A stretch of 64,000 nt of DNA from Pseudomonas putida W15Oct28 (GTDB lineage: Bacteria > Pseudomonadota > Gammaproteobacteria > Pseudomonadales > Pseudomonadaceae), in assembly GCF_000708715.2 (NCBI RefSeq), contig NZ_JENB01000032.1:1-64000 (forward strand), given 5' to 3'. Numbering within the stretch: the first letter of the stretch is position 1; each line of letters opens with the position of its first letter. Below the pieces are notes generated by a model. It was not told the origin of the DNA and did not search any database. It saw only the letters and a list, made by a program, of their open reading frames with translations. Position numbers and translations under genes: made by a program. Positions 1 through 7,527 of the stretch are shown one piece after another.

Positions 1-79
1 TGGCCCGAAACAAATGTGGGAGCGGGCTTGCCCCGCGAAGCGCCGCGCGGGCGGCGCTCGATCTCCCAGGCGCTGAAAA
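1..79 (+). repeat. REP-type repeat, copy 1
   Basis: This GC-rich repeat shares its sequence with the repeat arms at 6634-6725 and, inverted, at 6424-6513. The shared parts are the 'TGGCCCGAAACA' start, the 'GTGGGAGCGGGC' core, the self-complementary 'GCGCCGCGCGGGCGGCGC' part and the 'CAGGCGCTGAAAAT' end. It is typical of Pseudomonas extragenic palindromes. The copy begins at the window edge and may extend to the left. Confidence 0.85.
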
Positions 80-302
80 TCCCCAGGCGACCACCTGCCA
101 GCCACACCCCCAATCCCGCCCATCGGCCCGGACACACCGCGACATATTGTCGGCTTGACTTTGCTTATGCCCATATTCTTGTTGTAAAGTTGACGCAGAA
201 GTCAGTTTTTTCTGACTCGCGTGACAAGGTTCTCACCCTTCCGAGTTCCCCGCACAAGAATCAAAAAAATGGGCAGCCCCCTAGCTGCCCAGAGGATCAA
301 GC
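80..302 (+). promoter_or_regulatory. Leader region of the molybdenum hydroxylase operon
   Basis: No gene is seen here. The region is more AT-rich than its surroundings and probably holds the promoter of the operon starting at 303, but I cannot fix a -35/-10 pair with confidence. TTGACT at 155-160 is the best -35 candidate. A palindrome AGTCAG-T6-CTGACT lies at 200-217 and could be an operator or a small hairpin. A ribosome-binding site AGAGGA at 291-296 serves the start at 303. Confidence 0.4.
271..290 (+). other. Perfect hairpin just before the operon start
   Basis: GGGCAGC (271-277) and GCTGCCC (284-290) form a perfect 7-bp stem with a 6-base loop, preceded by seven A residues. On the minus strand this would look like a rho-independent terminator. 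On the plus strand it is a 5'-leader hairpin that ends right before the ribosome-binding site of the gene at 303. Which role it plays cannot be decided from sequence. Confidence 0.5.
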
Positions 303-3134
303 ATGTCCAACCGTGATATTTCCCGGCGCGCCTTCTTGCAAGGCGGCCTGATCGCTGGTGTCGGTGTGACCATGGCGCCACTTGGCAGCCAGGCATTCGC
401 CGCGCTGATGGAGGAACGCGTCACCACCTCGCCGCAGAAGTGGATGAACCATGATGGCAAGGCGCGTTTCCGTAACGATGCCTTGTCCAAGGTGTGCGGC
501 GACAAGGTGTTCGCCCGCGATATTCGCGCCAAGGACATGCCCGGCTGGCCTACGCAGCAGGGCCATGCGCTGCTGCTCAAGGCCACCAAGGCCGACCGTA
601 TCTATGCCGGGCACGACCTGAGCCTGCTCGGTAGCGAGTTGCAGCCGGACCGCATCGTGACCGCGGCCGACCTTGAGAAAGACGGCATTGCCTGGCCCGA
701 GGCGCACTCGCCCGACCCGCTGCTGCCGCCCGGCAAGGTGCCGATGTTCATCGGCCACCCGGTGGCAATCCTGATCTGGCACGACTTCGAGCGCTTCCGC
801 CAGGCCAAGCGCAAGCTGCAGTTCAATGAGCAGGCGATCCGTTACGGTGCCCAGGCGCCGCTGTACCAGCGCGACCCCTATGGCAGCTTCCGCTTCGTGC
901 GGGTGGGCGGTGCCACGCCGTTCGACGACGATGAATTCTCCAGCCTGAAGAATTCCATGCTGTTCCCCACCATCCTCAACCGCAAGCCGGTGTGGTCCAA
1001 AGCGCCCAACCAGCATGGCGACCTGACCGAGCAGGGGCTGTTCTACGCCAAGCGCATGGCCGAGCAGCTGGACAACCCGCCCGAAGACTGGCTGGTGTTC
1101 GACGAGCGTTACAAGACGCCGTCCATCGAACCTGCCGCGCTGGAACCGGACAACGGCAACGGCTGGTACGACCCGGCCACCGGCACGCTGCACTTCGTGG
1201 TCGCCACCCAGTGCCCGTTCGAAGTGGCGCAGGAATGCGTGCACATGATCAAGCCGTCGCGTTTCGCCTTGAACACGCTGAACATGCACCCGGGCTACAC
1301 CGTGGGCTACGGCTCGAAAGACAACAACATCTTCGTCTTCTACGCCGCCGTGGCCGCGCTGTATGGCGCCGGCGTGCCAATCCGCCTGGCCAACGACCGC
1401 TATGAGCAGTTCCAGAGCGGCATCAAGCGCCATGCCTTCGACATCCGCTACCAGTTGGCCGTGGACAAGAAGGACAACAGCTTCAAGATCTTCCGCGCCG
1501 ACATGAGCTGCGACGGCGGCGGGCGCATCAACTACAGCCCGTCGGTGGCAGCAGTGGGCGCTACGGCCGCGCAATCGATCTATTACATGCCGCAGAACGA
1601 CCTGTCGGTGACCGCCTACCACTCCCGCGGTGTCGAGGCCGGCTCCATGCGCGGCTACGGTACCCTGCAGAGCATGGCGGCCACCGAAATGATGGTGGAC
1701 GAAATCGCCGGCCGCCTGGGCGTCGATGCCATCGACCTGCGCCGCGCCAACGCGTTGAAGTCGGGCATGAAGAACACACAAGGCGCGGTCCCGGCGGGTG
1801 CGCTGCGTCTGTACGAGATTCTCGACAAGGCCGCTGTGCACGACTGGTGGCGTAACCGCGATGCACGCAAGCAGCAGATGGACGCGCAGGACCAGGACCA
1901 CTGGTACGGCGTAGGCTTTGCGATTTGCCAGAAGGACTTCGGCACCGGCTCCGAAGCACCGATGGCCAGCATCGAGTTCAGCCGCGACGGGCGCATCAGT
2001 CTGCGCCACATCGGCACCGAGCTGGGCACCGGCATGTCTACCTCCCAGGCCCTGGTGGTCAGCGACTTCCTGGGCCGCTCGGCTGACGAGGTCAGGACTG
2101 CGGTCACCGAATGGCCAGAGCTGCAGCTGAGCACCAGCGGCAACCCGTACCTGATCAGCCAGCCCGAGCAGGACGCTGCGCTGCGCAACCCGCGCTGGGT
2201 CGGCAAGCTGGCGTCGCCATCGTCGGCGACCAACTCGGCCTTCTACTTCAGCCATGCCACCCGCGAAGCGGCGCGCGTGCTGTTCAACCACGGCCTGTGG
2301 CCGGCGGCCATGGCCATCTGGAGCCAGGGCCCGCATGGCGGCCAGGCCAACCCGCTGGTGGTGCGCCGCGAGAACGCGGTGTGGGTCAATGGTGAGCTGA
2401 CCGGTAACGGCCTGCAGCCGATCCCGTTCGCCCAGCTGGCACAGAAGGCCCACGACATGGGCCTGATCACCGGCGCCAGCGTGCACGGTTTCAACCGTTG
2501 GAGCTGGGCCGAGGCCGACTTCGTCATCGACGGCGTGCGCGAGCGCTTCCCGCTCGATGCCGTGGCGGTGAAATACGGTGACGGCGCGGTAAATGCCAAG
2601 AAGGCGCAGATGAGCAGTCACGGCTACCACCTGCTCGACCGGCAGAACGCCGCTTACCCCGACACCCAGCTGAACAACGCCATGGTCACCTACTACAGCC
2701 CGGTAGCGACCATTGTTGAAGTCAAGGTCAACAAGGGCACCCACGAAGTGCAGGTGCTCAATCACCACAGCTGGCTGGAGTGCGGCCGGGTGCTGGTGCC
2801 GGAGCTGGTCAAGGGCCAGCTCGAAGGCGGTATCGCCATGGGCATCGGCCACGCGCTGACCGAAGACATGCCGATGTACGAAGGCGGCCCCGGGGAGGGC
2901 GACTGGAACTTCAATCGCTACCGCCTGCCGCATGCGCGCGACGTGGCGGTGTGGAAGCAGACCAGCGAAATCCTCCCGCCGCTGTCACCAACCGACCCGT
3001 CCAAAGGCATCGCCGAAGTGGTGATGATCCCGGTCGTGGGGGCCATCGGCAATGCCGTCGCCCATGCCATCGGCAAGCGCGTGCGCGATCTTCCCATCAC
3101 CCCAGCCCGTATCAAGGAGGCCCTCAATGGCTAA
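303..3134 (+). CDS. Molybdopterin-binding large subunit of a periplasmic xanthine/aldehyde-oxidase family hydroxylase
   Basis: The 943-residue protein is the catalytic subunit of a molybdenum hydroxylase of the isoquinoline 1-oxidoreductase beta / membrane-linked aldehyde dehydrogenase type. A twin-arginine signal is visible at the N-terminus (SRRAFLQGG, residues 7-15), so the folded, cofactor-loaded enzyme should be exported to the periplasm. Family features include the GQLEGGIAMGIG stretch near the C-terminus and the catalytic Glu in GIAE (about residue 905), where most relatives have GVGE. The start at 303 follows an AGAGGA ribosome-binding site. The stop overlaps the next gene by 8 bases. 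Placement before a 2Fe-2S subunit and a triheme cytochrome c fits a three-subunit enzyme feeding electrons to the respiratory chain. The substrate (aldehyde or N-heterocycle) cannot be told from sequence. Confidence 0.88.
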   Translation: MSNRDISRRAFLQGGLIAGVGVTMAPLGSQAFAALMEERVTTSPQKWMNHDGKARFRNDALSKVCGDKVFARDIRAKDMPGWPTQQGHALLLKATKADRIYAGHDLSLLGSELQPDRIVTAADLEKDGIAWPEAHSPDPLLPPGKVPMFIGHPVAILIWHDFERFRQAKRKLQFNEQAIRYGAQAPLYQRDPYGSFRFVRVGGATPFDDDEFSSLKNSMLFPTILNRKPVWSKAPNQHGDLTEQGLFYAKRMAEQLDNPPEDWLVFDERYKTPSIEPAALEPDNGNGWYDPATGTLHFVVATQCPFEVAQECVHMIKPSRFALNTLNMHPGYTVGYGSKDNNIFVFYAAVAALYGAGVPIRLANDRYEQFQSGIKRHAFDIRYQLAVDKKDNSFKIFRADMSCDGGGRINYSPSVAAVGATAAQSIYYMPQNDLSVTAYHSRGVEAGSMRGYGTLQSMAATEMMVDEIAGRLGVDAIDLRRANALKSGMKNTQGAVPAGALRLYEILDKAAVHDWWRNRDARKQQMDAQDQDHWYGVGFAICQKDFGTGSEAPMASIEFSRDGRISLRHIGTELGTGMSTSQALVVSDFLGRSADEVRTAVTEWPELQLSTSGNPYLISQPEQDAALRNPRWVGKLASPSSATNSAFYFSHATREAARVLFNHGLWPAAMAIWSQGPHGGQANPLVVRRENAVWVNGELTGNGLQPIPFAQLAQKAHDMGLITGASVHGFNRWSWAEADFVIDGVRERFPLDAVAVKYGDGAVNAKKAQMSSHGYHLLDRQNAAYPDTQLNNAMVTYYSPVATIVEVKVNKGTHEVQVLNHHSWLECGRVLVPELVKGQLEGGIAMGIGHALTEDMPMYEGGPGEGDWNFNRYRLPHARDVAVWKQTSEILPPLSPTDPSKGIAEVVMIPVVGAIGNAVAHAIGKRVRDLPITPARIKEALNG

Positions 3135-3663
3135 CCGTCCACTGCAACTGACCCTCAACGGTCAACCGGTCGGCCCGGTCGAGGTCCCCGCTGACCTGGC
3201 GATGATCGACTACCTGCACGAACACCAGAACCTCACCGGCTCGCGCCTGGGCTGTGGCCAGGGCATCTGCCATGCCTGCGTGGTGATCGTCGACAACCCC
3301 GACGGCACCAGCGAGGAAGTGCGCACCTGCATCACCGGCGCCCACTACTTCGAGGGCAAGAAGGTACGCACCATCGAGGGCCATGCCAAACCGGACGAGG
3401 CCGGCAACCTCACGCTGAACCCGATCCAGCAGAAGTTCGTCGACCTGTTCGCCTTCCAGTGCAGCTACTGCGCGCCGGGCTTCGTCAACGCCGCTACCGT
3501 GCTGGTGGAAACGGCCCAGCGCCAGCCATTGAAGAAGAGCGAAGTGGAAGACCGCATCGAGGCCAGCCTCGGTCACCACATCTGCCGCTGCACCGGCTAC
3601 GTGCGTTATTACGACGCCACCCGCAAGGTGCTCAACGACCTCGGCCTGGTCAAGGAGGGTTGA
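3127..3663 (+). CDS. 2Fe-2S subunit of the molybdenum hydroxylase
   Basis: This 178-residue small subunit carries two iron-sulfur clusters. The N-terminal plant-ferredoxin-type cluster is bound by Cys43, Cys48, Cys51 and Cys68 (GCGQGICHAC, then RTC). The C-terminal helical domain binds the second through Cys112/Cys115 and Cys153/Cys155 (CSYC and CRC). It passes electrons from the molybdenum centre to the cytochrome. An upstream in-frame start at 3052 exists, but the AAGGAGG at 3114-3120, six bases before ATG 3127, and homology starting at MANRPLQL decide for 3127. It has no signal of its own and presumably travels with the Tat-targeted large subunit. One small oddity is His instead of the usual Gly in the CGxGxCGAC motif. 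Confidence 0.9.
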   Translation: MANRPLQLTLNGQPVGPVEVPADLAMIDYLHEHQNLTGSRLGCGQGICHACVVIVDNPDGTSEEVRTCITGAHYFEGKKVRTIEGHAKPDEAGNLTLNPIQQKFVDLFAFQCSYCAPGFVNAATVLVETAQRQPLKKSEVEDRIEASLGHHICRCTGYVRYYDATRKVLNDLGLVKEG

Positions 3664-3665
3664 GC

Positions 3666-4877
3666 ATGGGCTTCGTTCGTAACGCACTGGCATTGGCCCT
3701 GGGCCTGGCGGTCAGCTCGTTTGCCCTGGCGGCCGACGAGGCCCAGGTCAAGCGCGGTGAGTACCTGGCACGCGCGGCCGACTGCATGGCCTGCCATACC
3801 GCCGAAGGCGGCGCGCCGTATGCCGGCGGCCTGCCGATTCATTCACCGTTCGGCACCATTTATGGCAGCAACATCACCCCGGACAAACAGTACGGCATCG
3901 GCAACTACAGCGCCGACGAGTTCTTTGCCGCCGTCACCGAGGGCAAGCGCAAGGATGGCGCCAACCTGTATCCAGCGATGCCTTACACCTCGTACCACCT
4001 GATCAAGCGTGAAGATTCGGACGCAATCCTCGCCTATCTGATGACCATCCCGCCGATCAACCGCCCGGCGCCGCAGACTGCGTTGCGCTTCCCGTTCAAT
4101 GTGCGGACGGGCTTGAGCGGCTGGAACATGCTGTATGGAAAAAGCGTGCAGCTGCAGCCAACCGAAGGCAAAAGCCCGGCCTGGCAACGTGGCCAGTACA
4201 TGGTCGAGGTGATGGGCCATTGCGGCGAATGCCATACCCCGCGCAACCCCATCGGCGCGCTGCAGCAGGACCTGCGCCTGACCGGTGGCCTGTTGGGCGG
4301 CTACCTGGCGCCGAGCCTGCTGGCCCAGGACCTGGCCGAGCGCGGCTGGACCCAGCCGGACCTGACCACCTTCCTGAAACACGGCATCAGCGCCCAGGGC
4401 AGCATGTTCAACGAGATGTTCCCGGTGGTGCACCACAGCACCCAACACCTCGAAGACGCCGACCTGGCGGCCATGGCCACCTACCTGCTGGGCGACCAGC
4501 CTCCGCCGGCCAAGGCCATCCAGGCCGTTGCCCTGGAACAGATGAGCGACAGTGCCAAGCGCGGCCACCAGCAGTACCTGAACGTCTGCGCCGGCTGCCA
4601 TGGTGTCGACGGCGAGGGCAAGCCGCACATTGCCGTGGCCATGCAGGGCAACACCGTGCTGCGCCAGGGTGACTCGCGCAACCTGGTCAAGGTCATCCTC
4701 GAAGGCATCCGTGAGCAGCAGTTCACCGGCTTCGAGCGCATGCAGCCGATGCCGGGCTTTGCCGACAAGCTCGATGACCAGCAAGTGACGGATATGGTCA
4801 ACTACCTGCGCCAGGCCTGGGGTGGATTGCCCGGTGACCTGAACGTACAGCAGCTCGCCGAGCTGAAGGCGGAGTAA
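3666..4877 (+). CDS. Triheme c-type cytochrome subunit
   Basis: The 403-residue protein has a Sec signal peptide (about residues 1-22, ending ALA) and three haem-binding CxxCH motifs: CMACH at 40-44, CGECH at 186-190 and CAGCH at 308-312. This is the layout of the membrane-associated cytochrome subunits of gluconate, alcohol and aldehyde dehydrogenases, which take electrons from the dehydrogenase and pass them to ubiquinone or a terminal oxidase. The start at 3666 lies three bases after the previous stop, behind AAGGAGGG. A longer in-frame reading from 3459 exists but only overlaps the 2Fe-2S gene. Context makes it the electron acceptor of the molybdenum hydroxylase. Confidence 0.9.
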   Translation: MGFVRNALALALGLAVSSFALAADEAQVKRGEYLARAADCMACHTAEGGAPYAGGLPIHSPFGTIYGSNITPDKQYGIGNYSADEFFAAVTEGKRKDGANLYPAMPYTSYHLIKREDSDAILAYLMTIPPINRPAPQTALRFPFNVRTGLSGWNMLYGKSVQLQPTEGKSPAWQRGQYMVEVMGHCGECHTPRNPIGALQQDLRLTGGLLGGYLAPSLLAQDLAERGWTQPDLTTFLKHGISAQGSMFNEMFPVVHHSTQHLEDADLAAMATYLLGDQPPPAKAIQAVALEQMSDSAKRGHQQYLNVCAGCHGVDGEGKPHIAVAMQGNTVLRQGDSRNLVKVILEGIREQQFTGFERMQPMPGFADKLDDQQVTDMVNYLRQAWGGLPGDLNVQQLAELKAE

Positions 4878-4879
4878 AC

Positions 4880-5851
4880 GTGCAGCATCTCGATCTACAG
4901 GTGGTCCGTCAGGCCTTGCAGTGGTCGTGCAACGGTCAGCGGGTGTGGTTGTGCACGGTGCTCGCCACCTACGGCTCGGCGCCCCGCGCGCCGGGCTCGC
5001 TGCTGGCGGTCAACGCCAGCGGCCAGTGGCTGGGGTCGCTTTCGGGTGGCTGCGTCGAAGACGACTTCCTCGAGCGTGTGGCCTTGGGTGAGTTCCCCGA
5101 GCCGGTTGCCATCGTGCGCTACGGTGACGACAGCGACCCGCGTTCGAGCATCCGTTTGCCGTGTGGTGGCGTGCTCGAAGTGCTGGTGGAGAACCTGCCT
5201 GCCGAGTGCGAGGTGCAGGCGCACCTGCGTGAGCTGCAAAGCGCGCTGCTGGGCCAGCGTCGGCTGCTGCGTGAAGTGCGCCTGCCCGAGGGGACGCGCC
5301 TGCTTGTCGATGACACGAGCCAAGGCCCGCGTGTGGAGCGTGAAAACGCCCGCGTGCGCCTACGCGTTGGCGCCGCCCAGCGCCTGCTGCTGGCGGGGTA
5401 TTCCAGCGTGGCGCATTTCTGTGCCGAGTTCGGCAGGGGCATGGGGTTCGAAGTGATCCTCTGCGAGCCCCGTGACGAGGTGCTCGACGGGGTGCGGCTG
5501 GACGGCATCGAAGTGCGTCGCGAACTGCCGTCGGAGTTCATCTTCAATGGCGGTTGCCATGCCGATACGGCAGTGGTCGCGCTGACCCACGATCCGAAGA
5601 TCGATGACCTGGCCATGCTCGAGGCGGTGCGCACCGAGGCATTTTATATCGGTGTGATGGGCTCCCGGACCACCTCCGACAAGCGCCGTGAACGCCTGCG
5701 GCGGATTGGTGGGTTGGGTGACGTCGAACTGGGCCGCATCCATGCCCCGATCGGCCTCAACCTGGGCAGCAAGACGCCGGCAGAGATCGCCCTGGCGGTG
5801 CTGGCCGATGTACTGCGGGTGCGTAACGGCATCGAGCGGGTGGCGCTGTGA
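4880..5851 (+). CDS. XdhC/CoxI-family molybdenum cofactor insertion protein
   Basis: This 323-residue protein matches XdhC-type chaperones, which hold and protect the sulfurated molybdenum cofactor and insert it into xanthine-oxidase-family enzymes. The N-terminal XdhC/CoxI domain shows the GSLSGGCVEDD stretch. The C-terminal Rossmann-like domain begins around residue 165 (LLLAGYSSVAHFCAEFGRGMGF) and contains the typical GVMGSRTTSDKRRERL segment. The start is GTG at 4880, two bases after the cytochrome stop. Its stop overlaps the next start (GTGA). It most likely matures the enzyme encoded by the three genes upstream. Confidence 0.88.
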   Translation: MQHLDLQVVRQALQWSCNGQRVWLCTVLATYGSAPRAPGSLLAVNASGQWLGSLSGGCVEDDFLERVALGEFPEPVAIVRYGDDSDPRSSIRLPCGGVLEVLVENLPAECEVQAHLRELQSALLGQRRLLREVRLPEGTRLLVDDTSQGPRVERENARVRLRVGAAQRLLLAGYSSVAHFCAEFGRGMGFEVILCEPRDEVLDGVRLDGIEVRRELPSEFIFNGGCHADTAVVALTHDPKIDDLAMLEAVRTEAFYIGVMGSRTTSDKRRERLRRIGGLGDVELGRIHAPIGLNLGSKTPAEIALAVLADVLRVRNGIERVAL

Positions 5852-6411
5852 GCGTGGTGGCGCTGGTACTGGCGGCAGGCAGCGGCACGCGCTTCGGTTC
5901 CGACAAGCGCCGGGCGACGCTGGCGGATGGACGCAGCCTGCTGGCGCACAGCGTTGAGCGGGCCCGGGCGGTGTTCGAGGACGTGCGTGTGGTATTGCGC
6001 GAGGGGGAGCGGGGGGAGGATTTTGGCTTGCCTTCCGATTGCCGGGTCATCGTCAGCCCCGATGCCGCGTCGGGGATGGGGCACAGCCTGGCGGCCGGCG
6101 CTCGGTCCTTGCGTGACAGCCCGGCCCAGGCGGTGGCGATTCTGCTGGGCGACATGCCCTGGATCGCGTCGGCGACCTTGCGCCAGTTGGCCACGGCAGC
6201 CTCGGCTTCCACCATCGTGTTGCCGCGGCATGCGGGGCAGCAGGGGCACCCGGTGATTTTCGGGCGCGACTTCTGGCCTGCACTGGGGCAGCTGGGTGGG
6301 GATGAGGGGGCGCGCTCGGTGGTGCAGGGTAACCGGGGTAGTTGTGTGGTAATCGAACTAGAGGATGCCGGGGTGTTGCAGGATGTCGATACGCCACAGG
6401 GGTTGATGTAG
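5848..6411 (+). CDS. MobA/MocA-like molybdenum cofactor nucleotidyltransferase
   Basis: The 187-residue protein has the nucleotide-binding signature of the MobA family at its N-terminus (LAAGSGTRFGSDKR, residues 7-20) and a metal-binding Asp in GDMPW near the middle. MocA relatives attach CMP to molybdopterin for xanthine-oxidase-family enzymes, and MobA attaches GMP. Since the operon encodes a xanthine-oxidase-family enzyme with an XdhC chaperone, the cytidylyltransferase role is the better inference. It is translationally coupled to the upstream gene through a four-base GTGA overlap and is the last gene of the operon. Confidence 0.83.
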   Translation: MSVVALVLAAGSGTRFGSDKRRATLADGRSLLAHSVERARAVFEDVRVVLREGERGEDFGLPSDCRVIVSPDAASGMGHSLAAGARSLRDSPAQAVAILLGDMPWIASATLRQLATAASASTIVLPRHAGQQGHPVIFGRDFWPALGQLGGDEGARSVVQGNRGSCVVIELEDAGVLQDVDTPQGLM

Positions 6412-6423
6412 GGTCTAAGGGTT

Positions 6424-6513
6424 CGCCACAACATTTTCAGCGCCTGTCAGATCGAGCGCCGCCCGCGCGGCGCTTCGCGGGGCAAGCCCGCTCCCACATC
6501 TGTTTCGGGCCAG
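6424..6513 (-). repeat. REP-type repeat, copy 2 (inverted arm)
   Basis: This stretch is the near-exact reverse complement of 6634-6725. The two arms face each other across about 120 bases, which is a REPIN-like arrangement. The gene-free interval 6412-6843 consists mainly of this pair. Between the arms I see no gene, only a short T-rich stretch around 6577-6586. Confidence 0.85.
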
Positions 6514-6633
6514 TCTCTTCTGTGGATTCACCGCTGCCCGCCTTGTTTGTTCCCTTCGATATTGAAGGTGGCGCCTTTTTTTCATCAATGCACAGCCATG
6601 CACCAAGGGTGCGCGCGCCAAAGGTGCAGGATT

Positions 6634-6725
6634 GACTGGCCCGAAACAGATGTGGGAGCGGGCTTGCCCCGCGAAGCGCCGCGCGGGCGGCGCTCGATCT
6701 GCCAGGCGCTGAAAATGTTGTGGCG
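6634..6725 (+). repeat. REP-type repeat, copy 3
   Basis: This is the same repeat as 1-79 and the inverted partner of 6424-6513. Between its end and the response regulator start at 6844 I see no gene. The promoter of the two-component system probably lies in 6726-6843, but no convincing motif can be named. Confidence 0.85.
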
Positions 6726-6843
6726 AGCACCAGGGCCACCACTGCACCCAAGACGAACCCCCTGACCCATCCACAAAGGTCCATAATGCCCCCTTAATCC
6801 ACCCAAGGTGCAATGCCAGCCACACCACTCCGGGAGCCCCACC

Positions 6844-7527
6844 ATGCACGTTCTGCTCTGCGAGGACGACGACCTGATCGCCGCCGGCATCTGCGCCGGC
6901 CTTACCGCCCAGGGCCTGACCGTGGACCGGGTGGGCAACGCCGCCGATGCGCGGGCGATGCTGCAGGCCGCGCAGTTCGACGTGATGATCCTCGACCTCG
7001 GCCTGCCCGACGAAGACGGCCTCAAGCTGCTGCGCCGCCTGCGCCAGCAGGGTGTAGACCTGCCAGTGCTGGTGCTCACTGCCCGCGATGCCGTCACCGA
7101 CCGCGTCGATGGCCTGCAGGCCGGTGCCGACGACTACCTGCTCAAGCCGTTCGACCTGCGCGAACTGGCGGCCCGCCTGCATACCCTGCTGCGGCGGGTG
7201 GCCGGGCGAGCGGTGAATGTGATCGAGCACGGGCCGCTGCGGTATGACCCCAGCAGCTGCGAGGCGACCCTTGCCGGGCAGTCCGTCGACCTGTCCCGCC
7301 GTGAGCAGGCCTTGCTCCAGGCACTGCTGCAGAACCCCGGGCGGGTGCTGTCCAGCGAACAACTGAAAGACTGCGTGTACGGCTTCAGCGACGAAGTCGA
7401 AAGCAACGCCCTGAACGTGCATATCCACCACCTGCGGCGCAAGCTTGGCAACGGCATCGTCGAGACCGTGCGTGGCCTGGGTTACCGGCTGGGCCCGGCG
7501 CAGGCACCGGAAGAGGCTGCATCATGA
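6844..7527 (+). CDS. OmpR/PhoB-family response regulator
   Basis: The 227-residue protein is a DNA-binding response regulator. The receiver domain (about 1-115) has the acidic pair in CEDDD (7-10), the phosphoacceptor Asp51 (MILDLGLP) and the conserved Lys in LLKPFD. A winged-helix output domain follows (about 125-220), with the typical VHIHHLRRKLG and VRGLGYRLG ends. I chose ATG 6844 because the family homology begins at MHVLLCEDD; a start at 6808 would add twelve unconserved residues. The stop overlaps the kinase start (ATGA). It resembles QseB/PmrA/TctD-type regulators. The signal and target genes cannot be read from sequence. Confidence 0.9.
   Translation: MHVLLCEDDDLIAAGICAGLTAQGLTVDRVGNAADARAMLQAAQFDVMILDLGLPDEDGLKLLRRLRQQGVDLPVLVLTARDAVTDRVDGLQAGADDYLLKPFDLRELAARLHTLLRRVAGRAVNVIEHGPLRYDPSSCEATLAGQSVDLSRREQALLQALLQNPGRVLSSEQLKDCVYGFSDEVESNALNVHIHHLRRKLGNGIVETVRGLGYRLGPAQAPEEAAS

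Noticed and set aside
297..2933. A long open frame (878 codons) on the minus strand opposite the molybdopterin subunit
   Set aside because: It lies fully opposite a gene with clear domains. Its composition (rich in His, Arg, Val and Ala, no motif) is what the reverse complement of high-GC coding sequence gives.
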